From the NCBI GenBank assembly GCA_004352715.1, contig SCFE01000037.1, forward strand, positions 1,992,321 to 2,056,320: a stretch of DNA of 64,000 nt, read 5' to 3'. The DNA comes from Hofstenia miamia (taxonomy: Eukaryota; Xenacoelomorpha; Acoela). The notes under the pieces are model-generated. The model searched no databases. It was not told where the DNA came from and was given only the letters and a program-made list of their open reading frames with translations. Position numbers and translations under genes: made by a program. Positions 12,566-26,069 of this stretch are shown here, piece by piece; within the stretch, counting starts at the first letter, position 1; each line of letters starts with the position of its first letter.

Positions 12566-13030
12566 CTTTGCTATTTTATTATTTCCAAGCCCCAAAATGA
12601 TTCCAAATCGCNNNNNNNNNNNNNNNNNNNNNNNNNNNNNNNNNNNNNNNNNNNNNNNNNNNNNNNNNNNNNNNNNNNNNNNNNNNNNNNNNNNNNNNNN
12701 NNNNNNNNNNNNNNNNNNNNNNNNNNNNNNNNNNNNNNNNNNNNNNNNNNNNNNNNNNNNNNNNNNNNNNNNNNNNNNNNNNNNNNNNNNNNNNNNNNNN
12801 NNNNNNNNNNNNNNNNNNNNNNNNNNNNNNNNNNNNNNNNNNNATATATATATATATACTTTGCTATTTTATTATTTCCAAGCCCCAAAATGATTCCAAA
12901 TCGCAAATTTGGCGCCCTAAAAGACTCCAATTTTAAAACCTTTGGTCCCGCAAATGTACCTAAAATTGCTTTTAATAAGCTTTGTTTTTTTGCAATTTGC
13001 CCCCCCTTCCCTTCCCCAGTAACGCCACTG
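12313..13030. mobile_element. hAT-like MITE containing a gap
   Basis: It starts CAGTGGCATCACT and ends, inverted, CAGTGGCGTTACTGGGG. The flanking 8-mers TTGCTAAA (12305-12312) and TTCCTAAA (13031-13038) match at 7 of 8, as expected of a hAT target duplication. It contains a (TA)n tract and a 232-N gap (12612-12843) whose two edges repeat the same 47 bp (12565-12611 and 12858-12904). Confidence 0.65.
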
Positions 13031-13038
13031 TTCCTAAA

Positions 13039-16000
13039 TTTGAATCCAATTGTATAAAACTATATGTAATTATTCTGCATTCTTTATCTACCCAACCCTG
13101 GTATAAATGTCCATACTCACACACTCCTCGCGTTTAACTCGTTTTCTTATTCCACTTCTGATTACACAACAGCAGAATTTAATAGAGCAGTATTTTTGGT
13201 GAGAATATCTTTTAGTACAACCTAATTTAGATAAAACTCGTTTTACGCTTAATTTTAAGATTTCTTCTGCTACTAAAATGTTAATCATATAAAATTGCAG
13301 TGGATATCGTTGAGAAAATACAAATTTCGATAATTTTTTTGCAATCATAGCACAAAGCGTGTTTAATAGAAGACGTTACCATATTATTTCTAAGGTTAAG
13401 TTTTTACCTAAGTTCTTAAATATAACGCATCTTCACCTTCAAGCTTTTAAATTCACCAACGTCATTTGCGCCTCAATGACGTAAAACCATAGCATTGACC
13501 TCGAGGCTTTGGGCTTGCCTAATATAATTAGAAATATTTGTTACCAATATGCAATTGTTCGATGCGTATTTTTATTTTACGGTCTATGGCAGTGTAATAA
13601 CTATAATGCGGATCTGTAAATGGCGGTATTGTTATACAGTCATCGTCTGCTGATTGCAAACAGTCTGAAAACTGCAGTGCTTTGTTCTGTTCCGTGCGTT
13701 TAAATGGAGCGCATCGGAGATTTGGTGTTTACTTTTTGCATATTTACTTAATTTCAGCATCTGGAATTGTATTTGAACTGAATATTTCGAGTAACATGCC
13801 CTCAGCGCATTTTTAATCAATACTTGACGATTGTCCCCCACTCATAATTTATTGCTTGCAATAAAAGTCATTTTAGGTTACCATCCTTATTATGCAGATA
13901 GATGAACATGTAACGCTTTTAGGGAACCAAATTTACATTGATACCTTTAACATTTTTATTGCAATATGTGTTAGACCTTTATTAAGGAGGTGGTCTTCCA
14001 TGCACAGCAAGTTAAGATCCTTCCACGTCCATTTGAGGTGCTAAGATCTTTTGAATGTTTTCATTGTAGGTTTGTTACTACTAGTTTCTTCCCATGAATT
14101 CACACTTGCTTTCCATGCTTTGTCAAATTCTGACAAAATATACCTGCAGGGTATACTTTGTTGCTTAGAAATGTTTACACTATATTAAATGTGAAAGTCA
14201 TGAAATTTTTTCAAGACAGGAAACACACCAAAGGATATTAATGTACTGTGAGCGCTTGTAGAAATTTTAGAAATAGTGAATACACTGCGATTAACGCATA
14301 AACGAAGCGGTCCAACGGAAATCAACAAAACATTATTAAGGTGGATGGTTTATTAAAAGAAAATTGATAAATAACATACTATACTAAACAAGCTATTCAG
14401 AAAAATGCATTAACGATGTATTTTAATTAGTTGGTTCTTAAAACCCATGTACCAATCATCATCGGTAGTACAACCATTTTCTTGAAATTTTTGGAACATT
14501 GTTTAGATGCCAAATAAGAGTATATCAGCAAGCATTTAGTAATCCGGGTTAATATTAAAAAATTCCCTGTAGATTTTTAATTCGTATGCACCAGACGATC
14601 TGCGCATGTATTCTACATGATTTTTTGACTAAACTTTCACGGATGGATGAATAATGGTCAGCTTTCGACATTTTTCTTAGTCAATTAGAGTACCTGTTAG
14701 ATAATAGTGAATAGTAATTTTCATGAAAGAAAGTAGAATTTTTCTTTCATAAATTTTCAATTTTTTGAGTGCATTTCACTGCATGAAAATAGAAAGCCAA
14801 TTTAGCAGCCTTTTCTGGTCGAAGTCAATTTTGGACATCACATTGTTCATATGCAAAATTGATTGTAGTACACGTATTTCATCAATTTCTATTATATGCA
14901 TGCAGATTACAAATATTGTAAATTTCATATTTTGAATTCAAAGTAGTTGCATAAGTACTTATAAAGGTATTTTAAGCAATTTTTACAAGTTTATGGTTGT
15001 CACTTATAAATGGGATGTATTGGAGTCGTTCTTAGTGTTACCAACTCCTCGATTAGAATTGTTCTGTGTTACTGGCGTTTTAATTAATTTTAATTGTTGA
15101 ACGTTCGTGAACAGTATCCTCGAGAAAGTTCTGCCCTTGAATTTGTCCAGCTACTTGTTTAAATCGAAAGCAAAAAATTTCGTACATCTGTTTATCAATT
15201 TAGTTCGCTTTGAAGTCCATATGGCTAAACCTTCCAAAAGAGTTTGCACTAGTGTTCACGATGGGTTCAAAGTGGCCCCTACACAGCGAACTACATAGCG
15301 TGAAAACTACTGAATTGCATGTATGATGAACTTTTTTTTATACATTCAGAATAATTTCATGTTGTATTGTTGTATAACTTTGTTAATTTCAGTCTGGAAT
15401 CTTCGCTGAACCCACTTCTTCAATTGATAGCGAAAATTTTATTTTATTTAGTCGTACATGAAAAAAATTAGGTTTGAAGGCTTTTGGGATGCTATGGTTC
15501 ACACTGACAGTCTTACGACAAAGCATTTAGAACTTAACTGTAATATGTAACAAACGAAAAATTGGCCCTTTATCATTTAACTTTAAACAAGCACTCGTTT
15601 CAATTTTTTCAATGTGTGTCATATACTTGAATGTAACTATATTTATGAAAAAATGAGGTAGGTCGATTTTTCTCCAAAAAATATTTATGGTCGATTTGTT
15701 TGATGGAGATCGAATTTTGGGTGATTTTTAATCTAATCGTATCCTCTCAATTGGCGTTTATTTTGATTGTTTTGGCTTGGCAATGAGTGTGTATATTGTA
15801 ACATAGCTAGGATTCACACAAGTCCGCTTGCCAATTGAACGTATTATAAACATATTACAATGTTGACATTTGCATCTCAACTTGAAATGTAATGGGATTT
15901 TTACAATATTTGACGACCAATATTACATAAACTTCTGAAAAAATTCTTTCAAAAAATTGTGAATATACTAATTTTTTCATGATGAATACGATTTTATATA

Positions 16001-16322
16001 TTTTATATGCGATGCATATTTACTAACATAGTTTTAGGGGGCCCCTTTACAGGGTGAAAACTAAATTGCATATATAAAAATTGAGAAGAAATTTGAATTC
16101 ACAATCCTAAAGTTAATCCAATTTTGCAAAAAAAATCAAAACTATAGTGTTCATCACCGTAAAGAAATTTGTTCAAGTTAGGTGTACGAGAACTTTTGCA
16201 CAGCACTGTACATTAAAAATTCATTTATGGGTGAAAGGTAACAGCTGCAAGTTCTTTTTGAAACCAATCCCATATAAGACTATTTGCCACTCAGTTTCGA
16301 TCACAATTCAGAAAGACATCGC
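13039..16322. other. Unassigned upstream sequence
   Basis: No supported gene. Short frames at 13088-13348, 13632-13841 and 15107-15298 are unrecognised. Around 16175-16212 an inverted ACAGTGCTGTGCAAAAGTT-like end resembles a Tc1/mariner terminus but has no visible partner. Confidence 0.5.
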
Positions 16323-16330
16323 ATACTACT

Positions 16331-16531
16331 CAGTGGCGTACGCAGGGGGGACATGGTGGAATGCCCCCTCCCCCGTCAGGTTTCCAAATTTTATTTTCAC
16401 TGGATACATCAAAAAATTTTTCGTAAAAAATTGAAAAATTTAAAATCTAGGATCGTGAAATGCATTTTTAGGGTCTATTTTCTCAATATCATTGTGTAAT
16501 GACGATGATGTCCCCCGTCAGAAAATCCCTG
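16331..16531. mobile_element. hAT-like MITE with perfect 8-bp target duplication
   Basis: It begins CAGTGGCGTACGCAGGGGGG. The 8-mer ATACTACT is found exactly on both sides (16323-16330, 16532-16539). It aligns along its length with the element at 17964, but its right terminus is shortened to CCCTG, missing the GAGTACGCC part. No ORF; 201 bp. Confidence 0.85.
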
Positions 16532-16539
16532 ATACTACT

Positions 16540-17955
16540 ATTCTTATTTTTGAATAACTTTTTGAAAACCAGTTTTTGTGTTTCTTTTAGTTTTTCATGA
16601 ATAGACGATTTGTCTTTAATTGTACGTAGAGCTGTGATAACTTTACGCTAAATTTTTTCAGCTGTTTCTAAAAAATACAATTCCCGGGTTTAATTGTTTC
16701 CGATTATGGACTATTTTGGAAATCACGAAAATGTTTAAATCAATTTACCAGCTATTAATTTTAAATGTGACGTGTTGGGTATGATTTCTAGCTAATTCTC
16801 TTGTGTTTTGCCCTCCCTATGTCTTTAAAAGGATAAGCCTTCATCTTAAAAATGTATCAAAAATCGTTTTGAAGGTAGCAAATTCCCGATTGTATGCATG
16901 TATATTCAAATAATAATTTTTTGATAAAAATACAGAATTGTTTTTTTAAGTTTTTATGTAACTTAATCGTGAAGTTAATTTAATTATTCATTAATTTGTC
17001 TGGTTTTTGAAAAGTTAATATCTTTGTTGAGTCATTAAAGCTCTAAAAATAAATTTCCTACCAACACATTAATGAAACTTTCTAATAGTTGTTTTGATGA
17101 ATTAGCTTTCGTCTGCTGAGTTATTAGTTTATTGACTATCTTTGCTGCATTTTATCCAAACATTTTGCTTGCGTGAAATCTCTCGAGAACCGTGAATTCG
17201 GTATTCTGTACCTAGAGCTGTAAACGTGAATTAATAAATATGGTAATATCCTCACACGCAAAGCTATTCACGCAGTTAACCACATGAAATTCTCACTAGT
17301 ATTTGTTCTTTAAATTTACAATTTTACCTCATTTAAATCTCCAACTTTCCTTCCCATAGCAGCTAATAAATCTTGTCGTTAAGAATTTTTGCAAGTCATC
17401 ATATCAACAACGCCTGTTTTTTAAGTAAGAAAATATTAAAATTGGAATTTAGTTTATTTACACCAGATCTGTCGATTTTCAAAAGCCTTATATCTTTGAA
17501 ATAGGCTGCAACTGACCTTAGCTTTTCATGCTTTCATTTTTCACATGCTTTATTTTCATTTTATAACTTTTTAGTGACTTCTTTTTCATTGTCTTTGATA
17601 AATATTAAAAAATATTAATTAGTTTTGTTGTTTTCACATTAATTCTCTCTACATTTAGATGCTACTGGAATTAATTTATTAATTGTAACAAGCTTGCTTG
17701 TATTTGAAATCCCTTCCCAATCAGAGGCAAAATTGCAATGCTTTGCTACGTCATGGACATTTGTAATGATCAGATTCAGAATTCAACCTCCAAAATCTAT
17801 CATTCTTAGATGTGGAAATTTTTCACAAATATTTTATTCAATTCTCCACAATTTATGTGCAAATCTTTTAGTGATTTTAAGTAGTTTCAAATTTTCCAAC
17901 TAAATTTGTAAATCTAGTGTCATCGGAGCTGTCAGGATGTGGTCTACTGCTTAGT
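16540..17955. other. Unassigned upstream sequence
   Basis: AT-rich sequence between two copies of the same MITE. No gene is supported; the 69-codon frame at 17694-17903 is unrecognised. Confidence 0.5.
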
Positions 17956-17963
17956 ACTATTAT

Positions 17964-18155
17964 CAGTGGCGTACGCAGGGGGGGGGACATTGTCAGGTTT
18001 CCAAATTTAATTTTGACTGGATAAATCAAAAAATTTTTCGTAAAAACTTGAATAATTTAAAATCTAGGATCGTTAAATCCATTTTTAGGGGCTATTTTCT
18101 CCATACTTTCAAAACAATGATGTCCCCCCGCCAGAAAATCCTGAGTACGCCCCTG
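17964..18155. mobile_element. hAT-like MITE, second copy, perfect 8-bp target duplication
   Basis: It begins CAGTGGCGTACGCAGGGGGG and ends, inverted, CAGGGGCGTACTCAGG. The flanking 8-mer ACTATTAT is exact on both sides (17956-17963, 18156-18163). It shares most of its interior with the copy at 16331, with substitutions and small indels. No ORF; 192 bp. Confidence 0.88.
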
Positions 18156-18163
18156 ACTATTAT

Positions 18164-21100
18164 ATAGCATAACGCCTATGATTGTATTCGAAGAGCTGCT
18201 CTAGTGATGTAATTCTCCTAGTTTCTACCCTTCTGCTTCAAAAGTCGATTGGTAATTATGAATCTTTCATTTTAATTTCTGCATTGAATCCCCGAAACCC
18301 ACACTACACTATGTAAAGAGATGAACAAACTCCAAGCGTCATGATATGTACGGCATCATCAATGATTCAATCATTGGCTAGTTCTGGTAATGGCGAACGG
18401 GATCTCCTTCTTTCATCAAGATGAAGCCAAGAAAATTTGTAATCTATCTCTTCGGGAAATTTCTCGACAACCACTTCCAAAGCACTGGTTAAGGAATGTC
18501 AACTTTTCTGATTTACCCCATTAGACTTTTGAGTATTTGGCATAGAGAAAGGGGTTATCATCAACTAATGTAAAAACTTGCATAATTGCAGCAGTTTATA
18601 ATTCAAAAGTTGCTTCACAGGCTTTCATTCCCCAGGAGATATGAAAGACTTCCTGAAAATAACTTTTTTTTACTCTTTATGGACTTTTGAGACACCATGT
18701 AGTCTTAGAGTGTTGTTACACGTGTAGAAATTACTTTTCGAAGAAATTATGTCTAAAACTTTTCAATTGCTTTTCTAGAACATGATATTGTAATCACCAC
18801 ACCCTACACTTGTGATTTTAGTTGCCATACAATCAAAGTGATATTCCACTCCCAATGTCTTATGGGCTTTTATGAAACAGCGGAATTATTATTTTAAACA
18901 AGTTATTGCTGCTAACATTGTTTTTGCATCACTGTTCCATGGTGATATTTAAGTCGTTTTGATCTTTTGTTTCCATAATTTACTTCTAAATGGGAATTTA
19001 TTTGAAACAAGATCGTTTTAATTATTGAAAGATGAGTTTCTATTTTTTCAATGCCACCACGCTAATGTCATTTTAATTCCCGGTGCTCTATATTTGGAGA
19101 ACTGTTTGCAATTCTTTTATTAACTTCAATGAGCTGTTACGTTTAAAAAACCTTGTCTTAGTTAAGGCATGGAATCCTATACATTTTGTTATTGTTGATG
19201 GCTTTCTAAGAATAACAGCTGAAGTGAACAATTATCTCGTTCTTCTAATATTCAGATCCCTGATTTTCGCTAATAGTTTATTTTTATTTAAAAATAAAGA
19301 AAAAATGCCAAATATAATAGAAACAATTACTAAAAACGTTCAAATTCTTCCCATATCTGTTAGTATAATAAGGTGGTTTAAGGCTCATGTGAGAAAAACT
19401 TAACCTAAGTTCCACTGCTCAACAGTATTTTAACATGAGGAATATTAAAATTTTCTGGATTTATTTTTGAACTAATTCCGAAAATCATGTTTATTGTTAT
19501 TTTGCACGGATCAGTTTGTTACAAAAGGTTATTCCCATATGTCCAATGTTAATCCTGTAACAGGTATGCATCTCATCTCTAAATTTTTAAACTTTGAAAA
19601 CTTTTAATGAACGAATACTGAAGGCATTTTTAAAACATTGTGAATATACAATACAGTATATAAATCATCAGGATCTACAATTGTCAACCTATTTTCATTT
19701 GTCTAGGGTCTATAGTCACTGTTATGATTTAACGTTTTCTTAGATAATTGCATCCCAGTTATTGATTACTGTATGTTTTTATTTGATGGCTCTACGTTGT
19801 ATCTAAAAGCAGTGTTACTACACATAGGTAACTACTTTTACTTACTTTTCTTTATTATGGAAAACATGAGTTATAAATTGAAGTTGACTGTAATAATGAC
19901 TGCTTTACAGTGACTTTAGGGTAAGGAAGAGATCAATAAATTTCAGAAATGGACTCTGGGTCCTATCAAATCTTTTATGTACTTTGATAAATATTATCTT
20001 TTAAAATTTTTCATTTTTCTGAGTTTGGAGGCCTATGACAAAGGTTCCTACTCAAATTATCCTTGGCCAAACTTTTTGTTAACAATTGTTTAGTTTCAAT
20101 ATTCGTTTGCCACATTAGAAATTAACCTTGGGATATTCAAAAAATTTGTGAAATACTTCGGTTTACAGACTCCAATTATGTATGCATAGAATCCCTGATA
20201 ATTTCCACAGGAGTTTTCTCTAGATTCTTGTTGATTTACTGCTGATTCAATGTTTGATTGTACATTAAATGTATCTTCAGTTTCTATTTTTTACTGTGCA
20301 TCATCATTTTCAGGTATGGCTCAAGGTCGTCCTCACTATGTTTATTTTGTGTAAAAACCTCAATTAATGTATGGATAATCGAGATCGAGGTTGAGCTCAA
20401 ATCGAGGTCGGGATCAATGTTTGACATCGAGGTGGCATCTCTGGTTTAAACGTACTTATATTAATTTTCAATTTTTAAAATTTACAGATTGATATTTGCT
20501 AAGGTTTTAAATAAAGTTTTTATTGAACTTTAGGCCAAACCAGTTGCTAAATGCTAGAGCTTAATGCCAGGTATACTGAAAAAAGATCGAAACCGAATTG
20601 CGCAACAACGGACACCACGTTTTTCGGTTTTCAGCAAAAGACGTAGTTTATAATGTTATTTCTAAGAAACAATGCAGTCTTCTGGACCAATCCCAAATAC
20701 TAGTCAAATAGACGAATAATTTTGTTTTACTTAATTAGCAATTTAATTTTGGTTAATGAAAATACATTTACTAATATTAGTTAGATAAAAAGCCGAAACC
20801 GAAACAAATCTCATTTTTTGGAAACTGGCGAACGCTACGTAATACCTAAAAACATTAGAAATTCCTTATCAACTGAAGTAAAAAGACGCTTTCAGCCATT
20901 TCACAATGTTTTAAGCAAGTACCTGTAATCTTAGTAGATGCTGCTGTGAAGTTAAGGTTTGCAGCAAAGAATTATTTTTCTGGAGGAATTTGGAGCAGAC
21001 TTCTCAAACATCAAAGCTAATTCAGACAAAGTACATTTAATTTCTGAGCAACATGTTGAAAAAAAATTTTGAGCAAATGCAGTAGTTCCACTCTATAAAA

Positions 21101-21239
21101 AATTTTGTTATTAAATGTAGTTTTTTAGGCTTGTTTTAAAAACAGCCATCACTATTTTGTTTTCTGAAGATATCCACAGAAACCCTCGGAAGTATTATAT
21201 TTAGTGAATTTTTCTATTAAAATTTTACAATATAGGTTA
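18164..21239. other. Unassigned upstream sequence
   Basis: No supported gene. The 106-codon plus-strand frame at 19083-19403 is the longest here; it is AT-driven and without a recognisable domain. Confidence 0.5.
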
Positions 21240-21444
21240 AAGCGGATGTTACAAGATGGGCTTTGCCTCCGGCAAATGAACTATGTTACGTGCTCTTTGC
21301 ATGGTACATAATGAACTCATGCCCCGGCACATGCTCCGAGAGTAATTATCTTGCAATTATCTCGCGCGAGAACAGATGCTGCACAGAGTGCATTCACTTA
21401 AGTGTTTTGCTATAGCGAAAAAGCCCATCGTGTAACATCCGCTT
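21240..21444. mobile_element. MITE with 25-bp inverted ends
   Basis: The left end AAGCGGATGTTACAAGATGG and the inverted right end AAGCGGATGTTACACGATGG match except for one base, and the match runs on through GCTTT. The 205-bp interior is distinctly more GC-rich than its surroundings. There is no ORF. I could not find a clear target duplication, so the superfamily is open. Confidence 0.7.
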
Positions 21445-23208
21445 CATTTTTCAGGCTCCTGATTGACTCTGAAAATGGTATTTCTAGATTAATTTCAAGT
21501 TTGGAACAGTAAGAGAAAAATGGAAAATTCACTGTTCACTGAATAGTCTTTCTTCCTGATTAGGAAACTTAGAGCTACTTCGTGTCCTTACCATCTAATT
21601 AAAGTGTTACATTTTGTGACCCTAAAAATTCCTTCTATAAATTTAGTTTTGTGTTTTGTGATATTTTACTAATGTTTAAAAATATTCCAAATGTGATATT
21701 TGAATTGCTTTATAAATTTTTTAGTTGCGCAACGATAAAATTTTTGTTGCTAAGCCAATTAAAGTGAGCAATGTGAAATGATAAATTTGAAATAATTTGA
21801 AGTCCTCCAATGTGGTTTCTTACCTTAGTTGGTTTAACAACAAAAGTTGTACAGTTTACGCGGGGCCTTAGCTGTTAGGCAATTTTCATTTTAATATAAT
21901 CATTTAAGAGCATATTTTGGAAGGATGGATGTATATTTTGGAATTTCTGTTCGTCCAGTGATGATTTTAAGGAATCTTTTTAAATTATTTCATATCTAAG
22001 TTATAGTATCATTAGAATAATCTGAATTAGAAATATACAAAATATCTGCATAAATATCTATAATAAATAACTTACCTTATATGAATCCTATTTTTTGAAA
22101 AAGTAGGTTTTATGTACCAAATTTAACTATATGCGAATTTATAGAGCGGATATTTTTGGATGTGATTTTCTAAAGTTGGATTCGCATAACTATTTTTTCA
22201 GATATGTCTTGATCGCAAATTTATTTATCGAAAACTTTTGTATTAGTTTATCTGAAAACATCGTTGCCCTTAGAAGTGAACCTGCTATCCGCACTTCAGA
22301 ATTCAGTAACCTTGTCACCTTTTAATAATTAGGGCCATTATTAAAACTTACAATTAAGAAGGACGTGAGAGAGCGAAATTGACATCCTGGCGACTTTATT
22401 GTGACAACGCAAAGCTTGCTAAAAAATTCATTGCATAGACGAAGAATTGAAATTGAAAAATATGGCAAATTTTCAGTATTTTGAGTAAGTAAATACTAAC
22501 ACATATTTTCAAGTTCATTTCTGTACACCTCTATGTCTGTTGCCTGTGTCATAACATGTCATAGCTTTTTATGAAAATAGTAGAGATTTATAATGCAATG
22601 ATACGCCAATTGTAGAACGTACTGGTAAAATCAGGTCATACCAGTCTTGTTCTTATCGAAGTTGTCGGATCCAGGTCAGTTCTAATAATATATTTCGTCT
22701 TTGTAATGCTCACAATTTCTCAGGCATGGTTCCTACAATATATATTCCGTAACATACTCAAACGTTGTGATTATATAATTGACAGTAGACCCCAATGTGG
22801 GCAGGCCTGCCGTTGTGTGTTGTGTACACAACGCAACATGTGTGGGAAATAAAATCCAACTTCTCAAAATTTACAATTTTACGTTTGATGGAGGAAATCT
22901 CGTCATTATATTTTGGTTCTATTTTCAAATTTATTAACAAATTAAATACAGGAAGTAAAATCCCATGTGTTATTATTATTAATATGAATGCTAACTTACA
23001 ACATCTTAGAGAAAAATAGCTTATATAAATAACTTTTTATAAATTCATTGCACAATTATTCTTAAAAATTTTACAAGAGTTAACCCTGAATTTCTCATTT
23101 GTTTTAACTATGGCATAGTTAAAAAAGTTTAATATATTTTCACAAGTACAGTTTTGTAAGCATTTGGGCGTCTAAATTTTTCACAGCGTTATTAGTATTT
23201 TCTTCGTT
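21445..23208. other. Unassigned upstream sequence
   Basis: No gene supported. A short GTTGTGT/ACACAAC inverted repeat lies near 22810-22840. Open frames around 22131 and 22795 are unrecognised. Confidence 0.5.
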
Positions 23209-23216
23209 ATAAAGAA

Positions 23217-23540
23217 CAGATTTGTCAACGAGGCGAAATTTCTAAGCTCGGCTCGCCACATGAAATCTTTCAATGAGGCTCGTTTCAGCTCGATATTTTT
23301 TTTAAAATATTGCGCTCTCAATATTTTTTACATAGCTCTTTCTATTATTAAATAAACATTTCTAAAATATGATTATAAGGAAGGCATATTGAATGAAAAA
23401 ATAAGAAAAATCTCCATAATCAAATTAACAAGCAGAACTATATACTTACTTTGCTTAAAAAAGGTTCGTTTCGGGCTCGTTGTATATCTAATAATCTGTT
23501 CAAACTCGGCTCGTTAGAAGTTGGCTCGCTGACAAGTCTG
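23217..23540. mobile_element. hAT-like MITE of the CAGACTTGTC family
   Basis: It starts CAGATTTGTCAACGAGGCG and ends, inverted, CAGACTTGTCAGCGAGCC. Flanking 8-mers ATAAAGAA (23209-23216) and GTAAAGAA (23541-23548) match at 7 of 8, marking this as a genuine insertion site. The interior has several GGCTCG motifs near both ends. The same element plus its right flank reappears at 49042-49537. Confidence 0.75.
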
Positions 23541-24310
23541 GTAAAGAAAATGACAATCTTGCTTAGGTAGAAGAGAATTCTATTGTATTTTAACATTTAT
23601 TAATTGTTTTTATTTAATTTCACTCTATAAATTGTTCGTGCAAATTCTTTTTGCAGATCATAGTTTTTTGAAACAAGACTGGCGTAAGAAATCTTTTCAT
23701 ATCTTAGCGAAAGTTTCCGCAAGAATGCTAGCTTCATAGAAAATTATAAACATGTGGAACTAGAGCAAATTTATTCGTTTTTTTCTTGCTTCCATCTATT
23801 GTTGAACTTTATATTTTAAAATTTTCGAAATACTGTCGAATTCGTTGCTTAACCTTAAATAGCCTGGTGATATTTTTAAAGGACAAACCGTTTTTCCACA
23901 TTTACAAAGAGTTTTCTCCAAGCCTATCATCAAATTTGAAAATTTTGGGGTATGGGTAGGTCTATTGGGGAACATACTTTAATGCAATATTGAAAATTCC
24001 TATAAAAGTGAATAGATATTGCATATGACCATTAATAGTATAAAAACAGTTTGCTTTGTAATAATTATATTATAAATGTTCAATCCGATTTGGAATTCGA
24101 TATCTTACCCCGGGCCAACCCACTTCACATCTATGCAACAGTGTAATAACCAAATACAATGCATCATTATCATATTTACTTAATATAATTATATTGAAAA
24201 TAGAGCGATGCGTGACCACACATTTTTGGACCCCGCCCAGCGGTAAATTTTTCAATTTCAGACCAGGCCCAGTGTTGTGAGGTTTGTTCCCGTTCCCACT
24301 GGTCTGAGTT
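23541..24310. other. MITE flank duplicated elsewhere, then unassigned sequence
   Basis: Bases 23541-23705 are repeated almost exactly at 49372-49537. This stretch includes TTCTTTTTGCAG and, 27 bases later, GTAAGAA, a splice-site-like pair. The remainder up to the next element is unassigned. Confidence 0.6.
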
Positions 24311-24607
24311 CAGTACACCTGTCTATCACTAATCCGGCACTCAGTAATCCGGAACCTTCACTAATCCAGAAACTTCAATAATCTGGCACAGGCTTCGGCA
24401 ATGTGATTTCTAATATATTTTTTAATTATAATGGCAATGTAGTGTCACGGCCATATGAATACAATTTTCACATAAATTTTGTCTTTATCAATCAAATTTT
24501 ACTGCTTTATGGAATGTTTTTATTTTAAAATGAGGTAGTTAGCTAACGGGTTTTGTGTTTTCTAATCTTTCAAGTCCCGATGATGCCGGATCATTGATGG
24601 TCAACTG
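24311..24607. mobile_element. Pogo/Tigger-like MITE
   Basis: The left end starts CAGTACACCTGTC and the inverted right end CAGTTGACCATCAATGATCC. Both ends carry ATCCGGCA, and the left arm repeats AATCCGGAA-like motifs several times, as in pogo/Tigger termini. The expected TA duplication is seen on the right only. No ORF; 297 bp. Confidence 0.5.
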
Positions 24608-26069
24608 TACATCCACTCTTGGTCTCCTAATATTAGTCATTATTAATCAAATTAAATACTAAATTTAGAAATTATAGACATATTTTGTAAATTTGCAAAT
24701 ACAATATAATGTAAAAGCAGATATTAAATCAATTTCTCCTGTTCCCATCCCGTGTTATAATTTTGGCCCCGGTCTCGCAGTATTCTAATTGGGTGTAATA
24801 TGAATGTCAAACAGTTGACATCCTTCAGTATCTTTTAGTGGATATCCTACGATTACATTGATGACTCTGTAGTGTTCTGTTGTGTGATAGAACAGATTCT
24901 TTTCCCATTGTCTTGTGTTAATTGTTGTGTGAAACACCCCCATTTAACGGCAAGCCTGATTGTGGCGAATGTTAATCTCTTATCACATGCTTTTCTTAAA
25001 TCAATCTAAGATATGAACGATTGATTTTATAATTATCTCAGTGTTGTGTCCGAGTACGTTTTTTGCAAATAGTAGTACGAGTACCTAATTCTTACTGGAA
25101 AAAATGTCCGAGTGCAAGTACTGAGTGTTCTCCTATTTATTCTGCTAAATTTATTAATCAAAAACATGAGACCCATTTTTTACCTTCGCTTCGTCTGGGT
25201 TGCCTAATATGATGAGATGGAGATTGATCACAGGCTCGCTCTCATATACAACTACAACTATCAGCGCCACGTCATTGGCGATTTACATACTCAATTCATG
25301 AGGTCAAAATGCTAAAAAAAATTCATTCAAAAATTTTATTTATTACAAGATATTTTTGTTAAGCTTAAAAAATTTAATGTAAAAATGTTTTGCATGTTAG
25401 TCTGTTGCGATGAGGTCTCAATGAAAATCCCCCGACACTGCAAACTTTTTCAAAAAAGTAGCAGGTGCCAGGTACGGAAAATGTTTTCTTTATAATTTTT
25501 TTGGATAAATTTCGAAATTCGAGTCCGAGAACTGTCATAAAAATTATGTATGTTTAATGTTATTGGCCTACATTTAAACTGTGAACTATAGTAGTAGTTA
25601 ATAGTGTGTTCAGAGGGCAGTTATCAACATTTGGAGAAAATAGTTTTTACATTACATTTATTGCATTATGTTATAGACATCAAGGAACAGTTGTCATTGT
25701 CGCACCTTCTTTTCCTTTTCCAACTTGTGCACAACTTGCTCGTCATGACCTTCACATTGAATTTCGTCTATATTTTAATAAGCTAAACATGTGAGTTTTA
25801 TTCCCTGACCTCCACACTGTCAATTGAGAAAAATCGCTAAATATGTTGCATTTTACATCTGGAAAAATAAAATCCAGTGGGGATTTTAATTGTCACAGCA
25901 TTGGAGATGAAATCACTTGTAATCGAGGGTTGATAATTTCGGAATCATTCACACAATGGCCAGTGTACACTATATTTTACTTATTTATATATATATACAT
26001 ATAAATTTCAACTCTCTTTAATTACATAATGAAGAGCCATTTTTAAAGTAGGTTATCGTACTATAGATA
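24608..26069. other. Unassigned upstream sequence
   Basis: No supported gene. Two overlapping plus-strand frames near 25604-25794 are short and unrecognised. Confidence 0.5.

Noticed and set aside
16165-16212. Possible Tc1/mariner terminal repeat (ACAGTGCTGTGCAAAAGTT-like, inverted)
   Set aside because: No matching partner end or TA pair found nearby, so no element can be bounded.
19083-19403. 106-codon plus-strand ORF
   Set aside because: Composition is dominated by AT-rich codons, there is no known motif and no splice context supporting it.
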